A stretch of DNA of 64,000 nucleotides from Mesorhizobium sp. L2C084A000 (GTDB lineage Bacteria; Pseudomonadota; Alphaproteobacteria; Rhizobiales; Rhizobiaceae), in the NCBI RefSeq assembly GCF_000502875.1, contig NZ_AYWX01000001.1:758505-822504 (forward strand). Direction: 5' to 3'. The number at the start of each line of letters is the position of its first letter. Position 1 is the stretch's first letter. The notes under the pieces are model-generated. The model did not search any database. It worked only from the letters and a program-made list of their open reading frames with translations, and had not been told where the DNA came from. This document shows, one piece after another, positions 36,233 through 45,605 of this stretch. The position numbers and the translations under genes are program-made.

Positions 36233-37330
36233 TTACTGGCCAGTGACGATCTTGGTCCAGGTGCGCGTGATGACGCGCTGGGTCTTGGGATCGTACGGCG
36301 AGACGGTGTAGAGCTTCTTTATGGTCTCGGCATCGGGATAAACCGAAGGATCCTCCAACAATGCCTTGTCGACGAATTGCTGCGAGGCCTTGTTGCCGTT
36401 TGCGTAGAGCACGTAGTTCGACGACTTGGCGATAACTTCCGGCTTCATCATGTAGTTGATGAACTCGAGCGCCTCCGCGACATGCGGCGCATCGGCAGGG
36501 ATCGCCATCTGGTCGAACCACATCTGAGCGCCCTCCTTCGGCACGGAATAGCCGATCTCGACGCCCTGCTTGGCCTCGACCGCGCGGTTGCGGGCCTGGA
36601 ACACGTCACCCGACCAGCCGACCGCCAGGCAGATATCACCGTTGGCGAGCGCGTTGATGTATTCGGAGGAATGGAACTTCCTGATGTAAGGCCGGACCTT
36701 GAGCAAGGTCTCCTCGGCCTTGGCGATATCATCGGGTGACGTGCTGTTCGGGTCGAGGTCAAGATATTTCAGAGCCGCCGGGATGATATCTGCCGGCGAG
36801 TCCAGCACGTAGACACCGCAGTCCTTCAATTTGGCCAGGCTATCGGGATTGAAGAAGACATCCCAGCTGTCGATCTTGTCGGTGCCGAGTGCCGCCTGCA
36901 CCTTCTTGATGTTGTAGCCGATGCCAACCGTGCCCCACATGTAGTTGACGGAGTATTCGTTGCCGGGGTCGTACTTGGCGGTGCGCTCGGTAACCGTATC
37001 CCACATGTTGGAAATGTTGGGCAGTTTCGACTTGTCGAGCTTCTGGAACACACCGGCCTGGATCTGGCGCGCGAGGAAGTTGCCGCTGGGCACGACGACG
37101 TCGTAGCCGCTGCCGCCGGCAAGCAGCTTGGTTTCCAGGATTTCGTTGGAATCGAAGGTGTCATAGACGACCTTGATGCCGGTTTCCTTGGTGAAATCGT
37201 CGATGATCGAACTGTCGATGTAGTCCGACCAGTTGAAGACGTTGACGACACGATCCGCGGCGTGACCGCCGACGGTGAAAAGTGTCAGGAATGCCGAGGT
37301 AGCCGAAAGCCAGAGCGCTTTGCGGATCAT
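36233..37330 (-). CDS. potF: Putrescine-binding periplasmic protein PotF
   Basis: 365 residues from the ATG at 37330, with AAGGAG seven bases upstream. A signal peptide (about 1-24, ending GGHA) is followed by text very close to E. coli PotF as I remember it: VFNWSDYIDSSIIDDFTKET, YDTFDSNEILETKLLAGGSG, FHSSEYINALANGDICLAVG, WSGDVFQA. The aromatic and acidic residues of the putrescine pocket region (FNWSDYID; GWSGDVF) are conserved. It captures putrescine in the periplasm for PotGHI. The imported putrescine could feed the puuA/puuB-like genes 6 kb away, an inference from distance and function. Confidence 0.94.
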   Translation of the reverse strand: MIRKALWLSATSAFLTLFTVGGHAADRVVNVFNWSDYIDSSIIDDFTKETGIKVVYDTFDSNEILETKLLAGGSGYDVVVPSGNFLARQIQAGVFQKLDKSKLPNISNMWDTVTERTAKYDPGNEYSVNYMWGTVGIGYNIKKVQAALGTDKIDSWDVFFNPDSLAKLKDCGVYVLDSPADIIPAALKYLDLDPNSTSPDDIAKAEETLLKVRPYIRKFHSSEYINALANGDICLAVGWSGDVFQARNRAVEAKQGVEIGYSVPKEGAQMWFDQMAIPADAPHVAEALEFINYMMKPEVIAKSSNYVLYANGNKASQQFVDKALLEDPSVYPDAETIKKLYTVSPYDPKTQRVITRTWTKIVTGQ

Positions 37331-37664
37331 GCTATTCTCCTTTGATGAGTGTTCCTTCACCGGCTCGTCGCGATATCAGCGCGACCGGCATTTTCTTCAG
37401 ACTATTGAGCTTTCCAAGGGGCGACAAGCGCGAACTGCCGACACCATGCAGGCGGTTCGATGAGATGGCTCGATGCCCCTGAGGCGGCCTGGGAGGCATA
37501 CCGTCATAGGCTTTCGCCGTGGCGCGGGCAGAGATACGACGATATGGTCCGGTCTCGATCGGACCGGCTGGGAGACTTGGCAAGATACGCCTGTCTTGTT
37601 GTTGCCGTATTCCCAGCCTGCCCGTGCTGCAGCGACGTTGTCAATGGCAAAGCTGCAGGCCGCT
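37331..37664 (-). promoter_or_regulatory. potF upstream region with a candidate promoter
   Basis: About 330 bases without a believable gene. On the minus strand TTGTCG (37427-37422) and TAGTCT (37404-37399) are 17 bases apart, which would start transcription some 60 bases before potF. The match is only moderate. The rest of the stretch, towards the EamA gene end, shows nothing clear. Confidence 0.35.
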
Positions 37665-38615
37665 TCAATTAGGCGACGGCACCCCGGTGACCCCGGCGCG
37701 TTCGGGCCGTGCCTGGCGCTTGAATTCGAGCCCGATATGGACGAGCAGCGCCGTGACCACAACCGCGCCACCGATGATGGTGCGCCCCGACGGCACCTCG
37801 GAATGGATGAGCCAGACCCATATCGGACCGAGGATCGGTTCGAACGTGCCGAGCAGCGCCGCGATGGCCGCCGGTATCAGCCGCGCTCCGGTGGCGAAGA
37901 AGGCGAGGCCGAGGCCGAGATTGACCACGCCGAAGGCAAACAGAAAGCCCATGTCGCTGACCGACACGGCGAAGGTCGATGCCTGCGAGACGGCAAAGCC
38001 GGCCGCGAGCATGGTGCCGAGGCACGTCGCCGGCGTCATGCGCACGCCGGAAAACCGCCGGGTGATGACGGTGGCGACCGAGAACATGACCGCGATCAAC
38101 AGCGCCAGCCCATCGCCTATGGGCGAGACGGCGCCATCCAGCGATTCCGACACCATGATGGCGACGCCGGTGATGACGGCGGCGATTGCCACCCATGTCG
38201 CGACACCAACCCTTTCGCGAAACAATGCCCAGGCAAACAGCGCCGCCAGCAACGGCACGCCGGCCTGCATCAACAGGATGTTGGCGACGGTGGTGTAGGC
38301 CAGCGCGACGACAAAGGCTGTGGATGCGGTGGCGAAGCAGATCCCGACGGCAAGGCCGGGCAGACCCATGTCGCGGAACAGCTTCAGCGTGCCACGCCAG
38401 CCGTCACGCCAGACCATGAAGCAGACCAGGAAGGCGGCTGCCCAGACGGAGCGCCAGAAAATGACCGTCCAGCTGTCACCGACAGTGATGAAGCGGGCGA
38501 TGGTGCCGCCGAAACTCCACATCAGCGCCGACAGGAAGACCAAAAGCATGCCGACGCGTTCCTCGCGCGGCGAGACGGCTGGCGATGCGACGATCGGCGA
38601 TGCGGTATCGATCAT
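37665..38615 (-). CDS. EamA/DMT-family membrane transporter
   Basis: 316 residues from the ATG at 38615; an upstream extension of 41 residues lacks family text. Ten hydrophobic segments in two EamA halves: the first around LLVFLSALMWSFGGTIARFI and AFVVALAYTTVANILLMQAG, the second around GLALLIAVMFSVATVITRRF and PAAIAALLGTFEPILGPIWV. The motif pairs are typical of drug/metabolite exporters with unknown substrate. It lies 149 bases downstream of the scfR-like gene on the same strand and could be cotranscribed with it; nothing indicates the substrate. Confidence 0.85.
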   Translation of the reverse strand: MIDTASPIVASPAVSPREERVGMLLVFLSALMWSFGGTIARFITVGDSWTVIFWRSVWAAAFLVCFMVWRDGWRGTLKLFRDMGLPGLAVGICFATASTAFVVALAYTTVANILLMQAGVPLLAALFAWALFRERVGVATWVAIAAVITGVAIMVSESLDGAVSPIGDGLALLIAVMFSVATVITRRFSGVRMTPATCLGTMLAAGFAVSQASTFAVSVSDMGFLFAFGVVNLGLGLAFFATGARLIPAAIAALLGTFEPILGPIWVWLIHSEVPSGRTIIGGAVVVTALLVHIGLEFKRQARPERAGVTGVPSPN

Positions 38616-38764
38616 GAGCGCGACTGTCGGGCTTTTGTGGACGGGACGATGCGCAAGGGACGACAAAAAGATGCTCTGTTCGCGTAACGCAAAGGCGCAG
38701 GCCGGAACTGAGCCAGCGGCCGGCGACAATTGTGGCACCTTGCTCCTATTTCAGAGGAACACGG

Positions 38765-40207
38765 CTACTGGAAATCGAAGGCACTCAGGCCCGTCACCAT
38801 CTCGTCGAGGCCGAGCGGGCGCGTCACCGGCGGCTCGGCGCGCGCCAGGCAGCCGACGCGTTCGCAAAGCCGGCAGGCAGGCCCGACCGGCGTCGCCGCG
38901 ATACTGCCAGCCTTTGCGGTGATTGCCGCACCGGGTAATGCCGCGCCATAGACGATGTCGTCACGAAAGCCGATGTCGCAGCCAAGCAGCAATGCGGTGC
39001 GGCGCGGGCGTTCCGAGAACGCGCCTTGCGGCCCTTCCAGTGTGCGGGCGATGCACAGGAACTCGGCGCCGTCGGGCATTTCCACCGTCTCGACAAATAT
39101 CTGGCCGGGTTGGGTGAAGGCAACATGCACGGGCAGCTTGGGACAGCCGCCGCCAAAGCGGCTTTGTGGAAACCCCTGGCTGCCGGCCTTGCGGAAGCGG
39201 TTGCCTGCATTGTCGACCTCCAGCATGAAGAACGGCACGCCGGAGACACCCTGCCGCTGCAGCATGGTCAGCCGGTTGGCTGCCTGTTCGAAGGAGACCC
39301 CGAAGCGCGAACGCAGGACATCGATGTCGTAGCGGGCGCGCACGGCAGCCGCATGAAAGGCCTGATAGGGCATCATCAGCGCATGCGCCGCATAACGGCC
39401 AAGTTCGAAGCGGGCCAGGCGGCGCGCCTCGTCGGTGCTCAGCTTGAGCGCCTGGATCTCGCCGGCGACCGCGACCGTCATGCGGATCAGGCAGGCCTCC
39501 ATAGCGACTTCGCGCAACTGGTCGAACGGCGACAGCCGTTCGGACAGGAACAGGCGCTGCGAATGACGATCATAACGGCGGCGCCAGTTCGGCATGGTCG
39601 CGACCGGCAGCACCTTGACCACGATGCCATATTCGCGCTTCAGCCAGGCCTTCAGCGCGCCGAACAGATCGTCGCCGGGATCGAGCACCGAGGTGAACGC
39701 CGCGGCCTCCTCCTCGAGGGCAGCAAAATGGTTCGGCCGGCGCTCGAAAATCTCGTGCACCTCGTCGATCGGCAGGCGGGCGCCGGAAAGCGCCGTCGCC
39801 CGACCTTCGCGCGCCAAAAGCTCGTTGAGATCGGACAGGCGCTCGGCCTGCTCGCGATAGGCGCGGAACAGTTTTATCACCGCCGCGGACGCATTGGGCG
39901 CCGCCTCGGCAAGCTCGATCAGTTCCTGATCACCCGGCAACTCGCCGACCAGCAGAGGGTCGGTGAACACTTCCTTCAAGGCAGCGACAGATCCCCTCGC
40001 CTCGCCCTGCAGCTCGTGTGGATCGACCTTGTAGACGGAGGCCAGCCTGAGGATCAGCTGCACCGTCAGCGGCCGCTGGTTGCGCTCGATCAGATTGAGA
40101 TAGGATGGCGAAATGCCAAGACCCTCGGCCATCGCCGTCTGGGTCAGGCCCTTGGCGTTGCGGATGCGGCGGATGCGCGGCCCGGCGAAGATCTTCTGGT
40201 CAGCCAC
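38765..40207 (-). CDS. XRE-family short-chain acyl regulator (ScfR/RamB/MccR type) of isocitrate lyase
   Basis: 480 residues from a GTG at 40207 with AAAGGA upstream. An N-terminal XRE HTH (about 12-62; KGLTQTAMAEGLGISPSYLN, LIERNQRPLTVQLILRLA) is followed by an IrrE/DUF955-like region and a C-terminal domain with a Cys cluster (CRLCERVGC). This is the architecture of ScfR/RamB/MccR regulators, which sense acyl-CoA or related short-chain metabolites and control aceA. It is divergent from aceA across 227 bases carrying repeated TTTACA boxes, so it very likely regulates aceA and itself. Gene symbol not assigned because the family has several names. Confidence 0.86.
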   Translation of the reverse strand: MADQKIFAGPRIRRIRNAKGLTQTAMAEGLGISPSYLNLIERNQRPLTVQLILRLASVYKVDPHELQGEARGSVAALKEVFTDPLLVGELPGDQELIELAEAAPNASAAVIKLFRAYREQAERLSDLNELLAREGRATALSGARLPIDEVHEIFERRPNHFAALEEEAAAFTSVLDPGDDLFGALKAWLKREYGIVVKVLPVATMPNWRRRYDRHSQRLFLSERLSPFDQLREVAMEACLIRMTVAVAGEIQALKLSTDEARRLARFELGRYAAHALMMPYQAFHAAAVRARYDIDVLRSRFGVSFEQAANRLTMLQRQGVSGVPFFMLEVDNAGNRFRKAGSQGFPQSRFGGGCPKLPVHVAFTQPGQIFVETVEMPDGAEFLCIARTLEGPQGAFSERPRRTALLLGCDIGFRDDIVYGAALPGAAITAKAGSIAATPVGPACRLCERVGCLARAEPPVTRPLGLDEMVTGLSAFDFQ

Positions 40208-40434
40208 GGACTGTCCTTTACAGCATTTACACGAATTTTCTGGGCTTTGGCCTTTTACAACAATGACAAATTTACAATGCACCTCTGTCAAACACAACAC
40301 AGGTTTTCTCTTATATTCTGCCGGCTTTGTGGATTTATGTGGCTGATTTCGCGCAGAAATGTAAATCCAGTCATACCCAACGACCCCAAATTCTTGACGC
40401 CTTGACACAGATCAGCAATCCCTCGGAGTGACCA
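40208..40434. promoter_or_regulatory. Shared scfR-like/aceA control region with repeated TTTACA boxes
   Basis: TTTACA occurs at 40217, 40226, 40254 and 40271, and its complement TGTAAA at 40360. The first two sit almost at the regulator start, the last is about 75 bases before aceA. No other hexamer recurs so often in this gap. They are candidate operators for the divergent XRE regulator; spacings are 9, 28 and 17 bases, not an exact helical pattern. Confidence 0.45.
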
Positions 40435-41724
<1,290 letters not shown>

Positions 41725-41783
41725 CGGACCGCAGAAATACAGAGGGAACGCCCAACAGGGCTTGGAACACAAGGAGAAGACCA

Positions 41784-42026
41784 ATGGCATCGATAAGCCG
41801 CGTCAAGGAACGCGCCGAGGAACAGTCGACGACGATGAGCGTCGACCAGCAGGCGACGATCCGCATGCTGGCCAACGACCTGCACCGCCTCAACCAGTCG
41901 GTGATGAAGGCGGTCGAGGCGGGCGTCTCGGTCGAGCTCGTGCGCTCGGCACGACATCACGGCGGCGACGGCAACTGGGGCGATCTGCTGATCCCGGTCA
42001 TCGTCACGCAGCAGAGCCACGGCTGA
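41784..42026 (+). CDS. Small conserved hypothetical protein downstream of aceA
   Basis: 80 residues, with AAGGAGAAG about 11 bases before the ATG. No signal peptide, membrane helix or family recognised. It is helical in the first 50 residues (MLANDLHRLNQSVMKAVEAG) and ends in DLLIPVIVTQQSHG. A clear terminator follows 22 bases after the stop, and the gap to aceA has no terminator, so cotranscription with aceA is likely. A role with the glyoxylate shunt is only suggested by this. Confidence 0.7.
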   Translation: MASISRVKERAEEQSTTMSVDQQATIRMLANDLHRLNQSVMKAVEAGVSVELVRSARHHGGDGNWGDLLIPVIVTQQSHG

Positions 42027-42047
42027 CCGAATCCATGCAACCGACCC

Positions 42048-42085
42048 TTCACCTGCGCAGCCTCTACGCAGGTGAATTTTCTTTT
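42048..42085 (+). terminator. Rho-independent terminator of the aceA transcript
   Basis: A 10-bp perfect stem (TTCACCTGCG and CGCAGGTGAA) with a nine-base loop is followed by TTTTCTTTT. It closes the aceA-small protein unit. Confidence 0.85.
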
Positions 42086-42256
42086 CATCAAGCTCACGTG
42101 TGGACAGTTGAGTACAGTAGCGTTGCTTGAAATTCACTGCTCCCGGCGATGATTTAGGGTACTTTTATTTCAACTTGACATAGGCTCCGATCTCACGCCA
42201 ATTGCGCTCCGGATTCAACTCTGCATTGAAATAGGGGCGAGCTTCTTGGCCGACTT

Positions 42257-42709
42257 GTGTGCCCGGTGAACCGCGAAGGCGAGACTCCAAGACATCCGAA
42301 TCTGGCGACCCGTGACTCGAGCGCCGAGGCGATCCGTGATCCGTCGCAGGTGCTTGTCGTCGGGAAATCGCCAATCAATCGCGTGGTGATTTCAAAGATC
42401 GTCGAGCGATCCGGGCTCAAGCCGATTTCGGAATCTCCCGACACGGCGGCAAGGATCTTGCGGTCCCTCATTCCCGGTGTGGTTGTCCTTGACGGCGGCG
42501 CCGACAACAAGGACTGCGAGAACCTGATGTCCAGCATCGCCGCGTTGCGCCGCGCCTCGGGCAAATCGCTGCCACCGGTAATCCTGCTGTCAACCAAGAA
42601 TGGCGCGACGGAAAGTCTGGGCCTGTCTGGTATCATCGACGTGGTGGTCGCCAAGCCGATCACGCCCGAACGGTTGCAACCGGTGATCGATCGCCTCATC
42701 GGCCGCTAA
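42257..42709 (+). CDS. Degenerate response-regulator receiver protein
   Basis: 150 residues from a GTG at 42257; a GTG at 42266 is equally possible and neither has a clear ribosome-binding site. The domain begins QVLVVGKSPINRVVISKIVE, where the usual acidic pair is replaced by Gly-Lys. The phosphoacceptor-like Asp (VVVLDGGADN), the Ser/Thr (ILLST) and the Lys (VVAKPI) are kept. There is no output domain. Loss of the acidic pair suggests reduced or absent Mg-dependent phosphorylation. It is isolated, so no partner kinase is indicated. Confidence 0.7.
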   Translation: MCPVNREGETPRHPNLATRDSSAEAIRDPSQVLVVGKSPINRVVISKIVERSGLKPISESPDTAARILRSLIPGVVVLDGGADNKDCENLMSSIAALRRASGKSLPPVILLSTKNGATESLGLSGIIDVVVAKPITPERLQPVIDRLIGR

Positions 42710-42776
42710 GCTAATTGCGGGAAAGTGTGTAACGGTTTTCCGTCCGGAATTGAGCAAATTAGGTAAGGCCCGGCAA

Positions 42777-43490
42777 TCACGGATCGATGATGCTTTCGAT
42801 CAATCCGGGCAGTTGTCCGAGATCGGATATCTGGCGGAACCTCGATTCGGTTACCGGCGCTTCGACATGCTCCAGCACCCAGGTCAGTTCGTGCGGCACA
42901 TGGACACCCCAGCCGCCGGCCTCGATGGCCGGCACCACATCCGACTTCAGCGAGTTGCCGACCATCATGCTTTTCGCGGCACCATCGCCGTGGCGGCTGA
43001 AGATCCTCCTATAGGTGGCGGCATTCTTGTCGCTGACGATCTCGACCGCGTCGAACAGATCGCCAAGGCCAGAGCCAGCCAGCTTGCGCTCCTGATCGAA
43101 GAGGTCGCCCTTGGTGATCAGCACAAGCCGGAATGCGCCGGCAAGCTTTTCGACCGTCTCGCGGGCGTGCGGCAAGGCCTCGATCGGATGACTCAGCATT
43201 TCGCGGCCGGCATCGAGAATCTCTGCTATGACCGAGGCCGGTACGCGGCCTTGCGTGACCTCGATCGCCGTCTCGATCATCGACAGGGTAAATCCCTTGA
43301 TGCCGAAGCCATAGACGGCGAGGTTGCGCCTTTCGGCCTCCAGCAATCGTGCCGAGATATGCTCGGCTTCGCCATGGTCGACGAGCATGGCGGCAAAGCG
43401 CTTTTCCGTCAGCCGGAAGAACTGCTCGTTCTGCCACAGCGTGTCGTCGGCATCGAATCCGATCGTCGTCAGTTTGCCGTTGGGCCGCAT
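42777..43490 (-). CDS. HAD-family hydrolase
   Basis: 237 residues. The HAD nucleophile motif is FDADDTLW (Asp13, Asp15), the second motif is VLITKGD, and the third region is SMMVGNSLKSDVVPAIEAGG. The cap domain lies between about 20 and 105. These enzymes dephosphorylate small molecules in the cytoplasm; the substrate is not predictable. It converges on the receiver gene and is divergent from puuA. Confidence 0.85.
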   Translation of the reverse strand: MRPNGKLTTIGFDADDTLWQNEQFFRLTEKRFAAMLVDHGEAEHISARLLEAERRNLAVYGFGIKGFTLSMIETAIEVTQGRVPASVIAEILDAGREMLSHPIEALPHARETVEKLAGAFRLVLITKGDLFDQERKLAGSGLGDLFDAVEIVSDKNAATYRRIFSRHGDGAAKSMMVGNSLKSDVVPAIEAGGWGVHVPHELTWVLEHVEAPVTESRFRQISDLGQLPGLIESIIDP

Positions 43491-43653
43491 TCAATTTCTC
43501 GATTAAGATTTGGGCCTCGATTGGAATTGCAACGGCCGAAACTAGGCCGATTGGCGTGATTTTCAACCGCACCGGCCAATGCCCGACGCGGCTCCCCTTC
43601 CCTTCCACAGGGGGGCACGGCTATACTCCACAATCCGCAACCCAATCTGGTGA

Positions 43654-45090
43654 ATGATGCCGCCTGCAAAAAAGGAAGTCCGTCCGTCGAGCCGCGGAGG
43701 ACGTGTCCGTACGCCTGCCTTCGTGAAAAACCAACGGGGCGTCAAGAACTGGAAGGAAGTCAGCGCCTGGCTGGAGTGGCGCGGCATCGAGGATATCGAG
43801 TGCATCACGCCTGATCAGGCCGGCGTCGCGCGTGGCAAGATGATGCCGTCGAAGAAATTCACCTCCAACACCTCGCTGGCGCTGCCGTCGGCAGTTTTCA
43901 TGACAACGATTTCCGGCGGCTACCCCGAGGATGGCAACGGCTTCCATTACCCGGAAGACGACGGCGACCTCAAACTGATGCCGGACCTGTCGACGCTGAC
44001 GGTGGTGCCCTGGGAAGAAGACCCGACGGCCGCGGTCATCTGCGATCTCGTCCACCAGGACGGACGCTCAGTCGAGTTCACGCCGCGCAACGTGTTGAAG
44101 CGTGTGGTGGCTGCCTATGACAAGCTCGGCCTGAAGCCAGTGGTGGCGCCCGAGATCGAGTTCTACCTGGTGCGCAAGAATCCCGATCCGGACTATCCGC
44201 TGACCCCGCCTGTCGGCCGGTCGGGACGCGCGATCGGCGGCGGCGCCGGCTATTCGATCGCCGGCGTCAACGAATTCGACGAACTGATCGACGACATCTA
44301 CCATTTCTCCGAAAGCCAGGGCCTGGAGATCGATACGCTGATACACGAGGAAGGCGCCGGCCAGTTGGAGATCAATCTGCGCCACGGCGACCCGATCGAA
44401 CTGGCCGACCAGGTGTTCATGTTCAAGCGCACCATTCGCGAGGCGGCGCTGAAGCACGAGATCTACGCCACCTTCATGGCCAAGCCGATCCAGGGGCAAC
44501 CCGGCTCCGCCATGCACATCCATCAGTCGATCATCGACAAGAAGACTGGACAGAACATCTTTTCGGCCGCTGACGGCTCGGAAACCGACGATTTTTTCCA
44601 CTTTATCGGCGGCATGCAGAAGCATGTGCCGAACGCGCTGGTGATGTTCGCGCCCTACGTCAATTCCTACCGCCGGCTGACACAGGCGGCGTCGGCGCCG
44701 GTCAACAACAAATGGGGCTATGACAACCGCACCACGGCATTTCGCGTGCCACGTTCGGATCCGGCGGCTCGGCGCGTCGAAAACCGCATCCCGTCCTCCG
44801 ATGCTAACCCCTATCTAGCGCTTGCGGCATCGCTTGCCTGTGGGCTGATCGGCATCACCAACAAGATCAAGGCCGAGCCTCCCGTGCTGACCACCGCCAA
44901 TGCCGACGAGATCGACCTGCCGCGCGGCCTGCTCGAAGCCGTCGACCTGTTCGAGGGCGACGAGGAACTCTGCGCGCATCTGGGCAAGTCCTTCGCCGCT
45001 ACCTACGCGGCGATCAAACGGGCGGAGTTCGAGACCTTCATGGAAGTGATCAGCCCGTGGGAGCGGGAGTATCTGTTGCTGAATGTGTAG
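43654..45090 (+). CDS. puuA: Glutamine synthetase family enzyme, probably gamma-glutamylputrescine synthetase
   Basis: 478 residues. Class-I glutamine synthetase fold: N-terminal beta-grasp with GVARGKMMPSKKF; catalytic part with VVAPEIEFYLV, GQLEINLRHGDPIE, SAMHIHQS (His of the active site), NSYRRLTQ and NRTTAFRVP; C-terminal SDANPYLALAASLACGL. Length, neighbours and text fit the PuuA-like group that ligates glutamate to putrescine or other amines, rather than housekeeping GlnA, but GlnT-like enzymes cannot be excluded. The oxidase-like gene puuB follows on the same strand after a disrupting cassette. Confidence 0.78.
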   Translation: MMPPAKKEVRPSSRGGRVRTPAFVKNQRGVKNWKEVSAWLEWRGIEDIECITPDQAGVARGKMMPSKKFTSNTSLALPSAVFMTTISGGYPEDGNGFHYPEDDGDLKLMPDLSTLTVVPWEEDPTAAVICDLVHQDGRSVEFTPRNVLKRVVAAYDKLGLKPVVAPEIEFYLVRKNPDPDYPLTPPVGRSGRAIGGGAGYSIAGVNEFDELIDDIYHFSESQGLEIDTLIHEEGAGQLEINLRHGDPIELADQVFMFKRTIREAALKHEIYATFMAKPIQGQPGSAMHIHQSIIDKKTGQNIFSAADGSETDDFFHFIGGMQKHVPNALVMFAPYVNSYRRLTQAASAPVNNKWGYDNRTTAFRVPRSDPAARRVENRIPSSDANPYLALAASLACGLIGITNKIKAEPPVLTTANADEIDLPRGLLEAVDLFEGDEELCAHLGKSFAATYAAIKRAEFETFMEVISPWEREYLLLNV

Positions 45091-45100
45091 GGGAGTAAGG

Positions 45101-45127
45101 GGGCAGTAGGCAGTAGGGCAGTAGGGC
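45101..45127. repeat. Short left array of GGGCAGTA octamers
   Basis: About three and a half copies of GGGCAGTA (one lacking a base) begin 11 bases after the puuA stop and run up to the ribosome-binding region of the next gene. It is the reverse complement of the long array at 45505-45596, so the two arrays are inverted around the broken gene. Confidence 0.85.
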
Positions 45128-45131
45128 AAGG

Positions 45132-45499
45132 ATGGCGGCCAAGATTGAATCGTACAGGGATTTAATTGTCTGGCAGCAAGCTATGGATCTGGCGGTATCG
45201 ATCTACGAAACAACCAGAGCTTGGCCAAGGGATGAGCTCTACGGACTGACGACTCAGGTACGCCGTGCAGCCACCTCCGTTCCCGCCAACACTGCCGAAG
45301 GTTACGGGCGAGAAAGCCGAGCTTCCTATCAGCAATTTCTCAGGATCGCCCAGGGATCCCTCAAGGAACTGGAGACCCATCGCTGATCGCGCAACGCGTC
45401 GGAATCGCCTCGCACGAGACGGTCGAACCACTGATGACCCGCAGTGAGAGCGTAGGAACGCTCTTGCGGCTTCTGATCCGAAAACTGTCACCGGAATAG
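45132..45499 (+). pseudogene. Four-helix-bundle protein (rRNA-intervening-sequence/S23 type), frameshifted
   Basis: The ATG at 45132 opens with ESYRDLIVWQQAMDLAVSIY, RRAATSVPANTAEGYGRESR and QFLRIAQGSLKELETH, the diagnostic text of the S23/four-helix-bundle family. The frame stops at 45386 (85 codons), but one base missing around 45380 puts the rest, LLIAQRVGI-like then RLLIRKLSPE, in another frame up to 45499. The complete protein would be about 122 residues. It lies between inverted octamer arrays and separates puuA from puuB, so it looks like an inserted cassette. Such proteins are often encoded in rRNA or repeat-linked insertions; their role is unknown. Confidence 0.85.
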
Positions 45500-45504
45500 C
45501 CCCA

Positions 45505-45596
45505 CCTACTGCCCTACTGCCCTACTGCCCTACTGCCCTACTGCCCTACTGCCCTACTGCCCTACTGCCCTACTGCCCTACTGCCCTACTGCCCTA
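45505..45596. repeat. Long array of 8-bp repeat CCTACTGC, 11.5 copies
   Basis: Eleven exact copies of CCTACTGC from 45505 to 45592 plus CCTA. It ends nine bases before the start of the puuB-like gene. It is the complement of the short left array. Copy number is likely variable by strand slippage. Confidence 0.95.
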
Positions 45597-45605
45597 GGAC
45601 TTCTC

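Noticed and set aside
37397..37771. 124-codon open frame on the minus strand upstream of potF
   Set aside because: No ribosome-binding site or recognisable text, and it runs into the EamA gene in another frame.
45505..45596. Possible CRISPR array
   Set aside because: The unit is 8 bp with no spacers; it is a simple tandem repeat.
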